DNA from: Myxococcota bacterium
GTDB taxonomy: Bacteria > Myxococcota_A > UBA796
Assembly: GCA_029251165.1 (NCBI GenBank)
Contig: JAQXDW010000016.1
Location: 1-64,000, forward strand
Direction of reading: 5' to 3'
DNA length: 64,000 bases
The translations under genes were made by a program, and so were the position numbers. The notes beneath the pieces are model-generated. The model was not told the DNA's origin and searched no databases. It saw only the letters and a list, made by a program, of their open reading frames with translations. Each line of letters opens with the position of its first letter. The stretch's first letter is position 1. Below, piece by piece: positions 61,243 to 64,000 of the stretch.

Positions 61243-62740
61243 CGTCGACCTGCGCACCAGGTCCGGGAGGCGTGCTGAAGAACACCGCCTGGTCCGCATC
61301 GGAGTAGCTCCACCCGCTCGTGACAGCGCTGCCGTCGATGGAGAGCGCGATGGTGTCCGGGACTGCCGGCTGCGTGAGGCGGAAGTGATCCGTGACCGGC
61401 GCAGTGTCCAGCGCCAGCTCGATCATCAGGGCCGCCCAGTCGTCCGTGCACAGCGAGTAGAAGGCCCCGTCGGTGGACTCAGTGGCTTCATACATGCCGG
61501 TGTAGGCCGGAACATCCCATGCCATGCCGCAGCCGCCAGGGTAGTCGCCGCCGATGCCGTGGACCACCACGTTGGCGGGATCGGAGACCAGGGTCTGGAA
61601 CGAGCCGACGTAGTAGCCATACGGAAGGCTGCTGTGATCAGCCTCGTCGCTGATGCCGATGAGGTTCAGCCGCCCCTCTCGAAGCCAGTCGTCGTTGGCC
61701 TCCATGCCCGCGAGGAGCAGCGCGAGGGTCTCGCCGCCGTTGCTGCTCTGCTCGTCGAGCATCACAATGGCTTGGCTGGTGGCGTTGACGGGATCGTCGA
61801 TGTAGTCGTCCGCTCCAGCAACGACTCCGGTGTCGCTCACCAGGATGGCGACCCGATACTCCACGCCGAGCCCCGCCAGGGTATCGACGAAGGTTGCGAA
61901 TTCTTCGCGGAACCCGTCGAGGTCGTCAAGCACAGAGTCCGAGACGGCGAACAGGGTGTCGGCGTGCATGCCAGCGGACTGGAAGAAGACGTCGTGCTGC
62001 TCCTCGCCGGCATGGAGCCCAGAGCCCATCACCGAGACGAACAGGGTGGCGCTGAGGGGGTCAGAGGTGGTGACGGTGAGGACCTCGCTGCTGGAGTGGA
62101 CGTCCTCTGGAGTGTAGTGAAGCGTGACGTCGTGCTGGCCACCGGGTGCAATGCTCCAGGGCAGCATGACCGAAGCGTCGAGCGCAAACGGAGCGGGGAG
62201 CTGAAGGTCGGTGACCGCGAGGTCTTCGGTCCCGATGTTGGCAACCGAGAGGGCGCTCGAAGCCTCACACCCGACCATGACCGCCCCAAAGGAGAAGTCC
62301 TCGGGCGTCACGGACACCTCCGGAGCGAGGCCAGTCCCAGACAGCGAGATGGTGAGCTCCGCAGTCGAGAGAGAGTCCGTGAACAACACGAGGCTGTCAG
62401 AGAAGAGGGCGTTGTGGGTGGGGGTGAAGGTCACCGAGATCGTCAGCACCCCACCAGGTGCGATGGTCGTGGAGGAGAACGAGCGGCTGAAGGTGTCGCT
62501 GGAGGTGACCAGGTTGTTGATCTCTACCGAGCCGGTTCCCGGGTTGCTGCAAGAGAGCGTGAGGGTCTCTGAGGCCGCCTCGGTCACGCTCAGCGCGCTG
62601 AACTCAAGCGCTGAGGCATCGCACTCCAGGCGCGGCGGTCCGACGAGGACATCCGCAGCCTCATCGAGCTGAGCGGGGACCTCTCGGAGGAAGATGTCGT
62701 TGAGGGATGTACAAGACAGCAACAGCATCATGCCAGTCAT
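61214..62740 (-). CDS. Choice-of-anchor-D lipoprotein with vWA-like domain
   Basis: 508 residues (GGAG five bases before the ATG at 62740). A short lipobox MMLLLSC is followed by a first Ig-like region (~40-235) with three ASH/choice-of-anchor D repeats (LTLSCSNPGTGSVEINNLV, GGVLTISVTFTPTHNALFSD, LSVANIGTEDLAVTDLQL). The rest (~245-508) is vWA-like: QHDVFFQSAGMHADTLFAVSDS, EYRVAILVSDTGVV, QAIVMLDEQSSNGGETLALLLAG. Bearing SDS at the start, it hints at a MIDAS (DxSxS). It is probably a surface adhesion protein. The -10 TATTAT lies 25 bases upstream. Confidence 0.78.
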   Translation of the reverse strand: MTGMMLLLSCTSLNDIFLREVPAQLDEAADVLVGPPRLECDASALEFSALSVTEAASETLTLSCSNPGTGSVEINNLVTSSDTFSRSFSSTTIAPGGVLTISVTFTPTHNALFSDSLVLFTDSLSTAELTISLSGTGLAPEVSVTPEDFSFGAVMVGCEASSALSVANIGTEDLAVTDLQLPAPFALDASVMLPWSIAPGGQHDVTLHYTPEDVHSSSEVLTVTTSDPLSATLFVSVMGSGLHAGEEQHDVFFQSAGMHADTLFAVSDSVLDDLDGFREEFATFVDTLAGLGVEYRVAILVSDTGVVAGADDYIDDPVNATSQAIVMLDEQSSNGGETLALLLAGMEANDDWLREGRLNLIGISDEADHSSLPYGYYVGSFQTLVSDPANVVVHGIGGDYPGGCGMAWDVPAYTGMYEATESTDGAFYSLCTDDWAALMIELALDTAPVTDHFRLTQPAVPDTIALSIDGSAVTSGWSYSDADQAVFFSTPPGPGAQVDVTYEILACP

Positions 62741-62890
62741 AAGTGCTCCGGAATTACGGATAATATCGTCACGTCACCGATGGTTATTTCACGCCAGACG
62801 ACGATCTCTGTCGCAGCAACCTGATGCCTCTGAGTGGATGGCATCCACACGGGTTAGACTGTATCTATTCCTCTGACCGTGAGCTTGCCC

Positions 62891-64000
62891 ATGACCTCAT
62901 CGAGGCTGACCGTGGCACTCCCCATGGCACTCGCGCTGAGCGTGTTCGCAGGCTGCGCGGGCGGCTCTCCAGATCCGATCGAAGACACCGCCAGTGTCGA
63001 TGCCGGCGTCACCCCGCTCTCCTCCCCGCGGCTGCTGCGTCGGATGAGCCTCGATCTCCGGGGAACGCTCCCGACCATCGCGGAGCTCGATGCCGTCGAG
63101 GCTGACCCAAGCCAGCTCGATGGCTTCCGCGATGCCTTCCTCGACGATCCCCGGCTCGAGGAGCGCCTGGTGTCGCTGCTCGGGGAGTGGTTCCTCACCC
63201 GGCTCGATCAGTTCCAGGTCGTCTACTACGACTACGGCTTTGATGAGCCCGAGGCGTGTGGGTTCAACCGCTCGGTCGGACAGGAGCCGCTCCGGCTGGC
63301 TGCACACCTTGCGGTCACCGATGCCCCCTGGTCTGAGCTGGTCACCGCCGACTACACCATGGCCGACGAGACCCTGCTGAGCGTCTGGCCCCTGGACACC
63401 GCAGAAGATCCCGCGGCGAGCAGCAGCGGCTGGGTCGAGTCTCGCTACACCGACAACCGACCGCCGGTCGGCATCCTGGCCGGCAACGGACTGTGGTGGC
63501 GCTACGTGACCAGCGTAAGCAACGCCAACCGCTCTCGAGCCGCTGTGATCAGCAACCTGCTGCTCTGCACGGATCTCATCGGCCGACCGGTCAGCTTCTC
63601 GACCAGTCCCTCCCTCGCAGATGAAGACGGCATCGCCAGCGCGCTCAAGGAAAACGAAGCCTGTGTGGGCTGCCACTCCGTCGTCGATCCGCTCGCTGCT
63701 GCGCTGTTCGGCTTCTACCCTGCCATCGACTACAACCCAGAAGAGCTCGGCTACTACCACCCCGAGCGAGAGCTGATCTATCGGGACATCCTCGACGTGG
63801 AGATGGCCTTCTTCGGACAGCCGGTCAGCAGCCTCGCCCAGCTGGGCCTGGTGATCGCCAGCGACTCTCGCTACTCCCGCTGTGCCGCACAGAACCTCGC
63901 GACCGTCATGTGGCGTCGGCCAGTCCAGCGCGAGGACTTCGACACCATCACCACCCTCGACGATGCCTTCATCGACGGCGACCTCACGATCCGGCCGCTG
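62891..64000 (+). CDS. Lipoprotein with DUF1549/DUF1588-like domains and a CxxCH haem motif (3'-truncated by window)
   Basis: At least 370 residues, open to the window end. A lipobox (LSVFAGC, residue 22) precedes the segment RLLRRMSLDLRGTLPTIAEL, the mark of DUF1549, a domain of planctomycete and myxobacterial surface proteins. Later, NRPPVGILAGNGLWWRYV and ENEACVGCHSVVDPLAAALFGF (Cys258, Cys261, His262) follow the DUF1588 pattern, in which CxxCH can bind haem c. Functions proposed include surface electron transfer. The frame was read directly from the sequence because no stop occurs before the window ends. Confidence 0.78.
   Translation, partial: MTSSRLTVALPMALALSVFAGCAGGSPDPIEDTASVDAGVTPLSSPRLLRRMSLDLRGTLPTIAELDAVEADPSQLDGFRDAFLDDPRLEERLVSLLGEWFLTRLDQFQVVYYDYGFDEPEACGFNRSVGQEPLRLAAHLAVTDAPWSELVTADYTMADETLLSVWPLDTAEDPAASSSGWVESRYTDNRPPVGILAGNGLWWRYVTSVSNANRSRAAVISNLLLCTDLIGRPVSFSTSPSLADEDGIASALKENEACVGCHSVVDPLAAALFGFYPAIDYNPEELGYYHPERELIYRDILDVEMAFFGQPVSSLAQLGLVIASDSRYSRCAAQNLATVMWRRPVQREDFDTITTLDDAFIDGDLTIRPL

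Overview
This is a gene-dense, high-G+C chromosomal window that most resembles a Myxococcota / deltaproteobacterial genome. The reasons are: several lipoproteins with Asp-rich MopE/thrombospondin-3-like repeats; a secreted protein ending in a MYXO-CTERM-like sorting tail; a mitochondrial-like EF-G (spdEFG1 type); a membrane-anchored Hanks-type kinase; two MJ0042-type zinc-ribbon sensor-like proteins; and a DUF1549/DUF1588-type haem-motif lipoprotein. I saw no tRNA, rRNA, CRISPR array, phage or insertion sequence.

Layout. 1-6.4 kb: the tail of an unknown secreted protein, a GAF protein divergent from a flippase-like/RND-type membrane pair, and two unknown proteins. 6.5-12.7 kb: surface and outer-membrane proteins (two MopE-like lipoproteins, a YceI-like protein, a MYXO-CTERM-like protein, a beta-barrel candidate). 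12.7-20 kb: a degenerate Nudix protein, two paralogous zinc-ribbon/TPR membrane proteins, a TPR protein and a UvrD/PcrA helicase, all on the minus strand. 20-20.8 kb: a long non-coding stretch with many strong stems, a candidate structured RNA. 20.8-29 kb: glmU, a lipoprotein, a two-gene molybdenum hydroxylase with the hallmark extra [4Fe-4S] insertion of 4-hydroxybenzoyl-CoA reductase, and an unknown exported protein. 29-35.4 kb: EF-G, a P-loop ATPase fused to a SLOG-like nucleotide-sensing domain, a DUF1704 peptidase, a NifU-domain protein, a small lipoprotein and a divergent inorganic pyrophosphatase. 35.5-49.6 kb: metabolic genes (class II aldolase, uridine kinase, gpsA, folM/folB-like pair), a Ser/Thr kinase, a GT2 glycosyltransferase and four large polytopic membrane proteins of GT-C appearance. 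49.6-54.1 kb: pirin, SRPBCC, thioesterase and a thioredoxin-fold lipoprotein whose CxxC is written UGA-x-x-C. 54.2-58.4 kb: a MacAB-type ABC export operon. 58.5-64 kb: two methyltransferases, an RluA-type pseudouridine synthase, a choice-of-anchor lipoprotein and the start of a DUF1549/DUF1588 protein.

Many genes are tightly packed, with 4-nt ATGA/GTGA overlaps that indicate translational coupling, and several convergent pairs overlap at their 3' ends. At least nine genes carry a -10-like hexamer 7-8 nt before the start codon with no Shine-Dalgarno, suggesting widespread leaderless mRNAs. The strongest unusual signals are the probable selenoprotein at 53.5-54.1 kb, the P-loop/SLOG fusion at 31.3-32.6 kb, the structured-RNA candidate at 20.07-20.48 kb, and the fused 4-hydroxybenzoyl-CoA-reductase-like enzyme at 23.3-27.1 kb.
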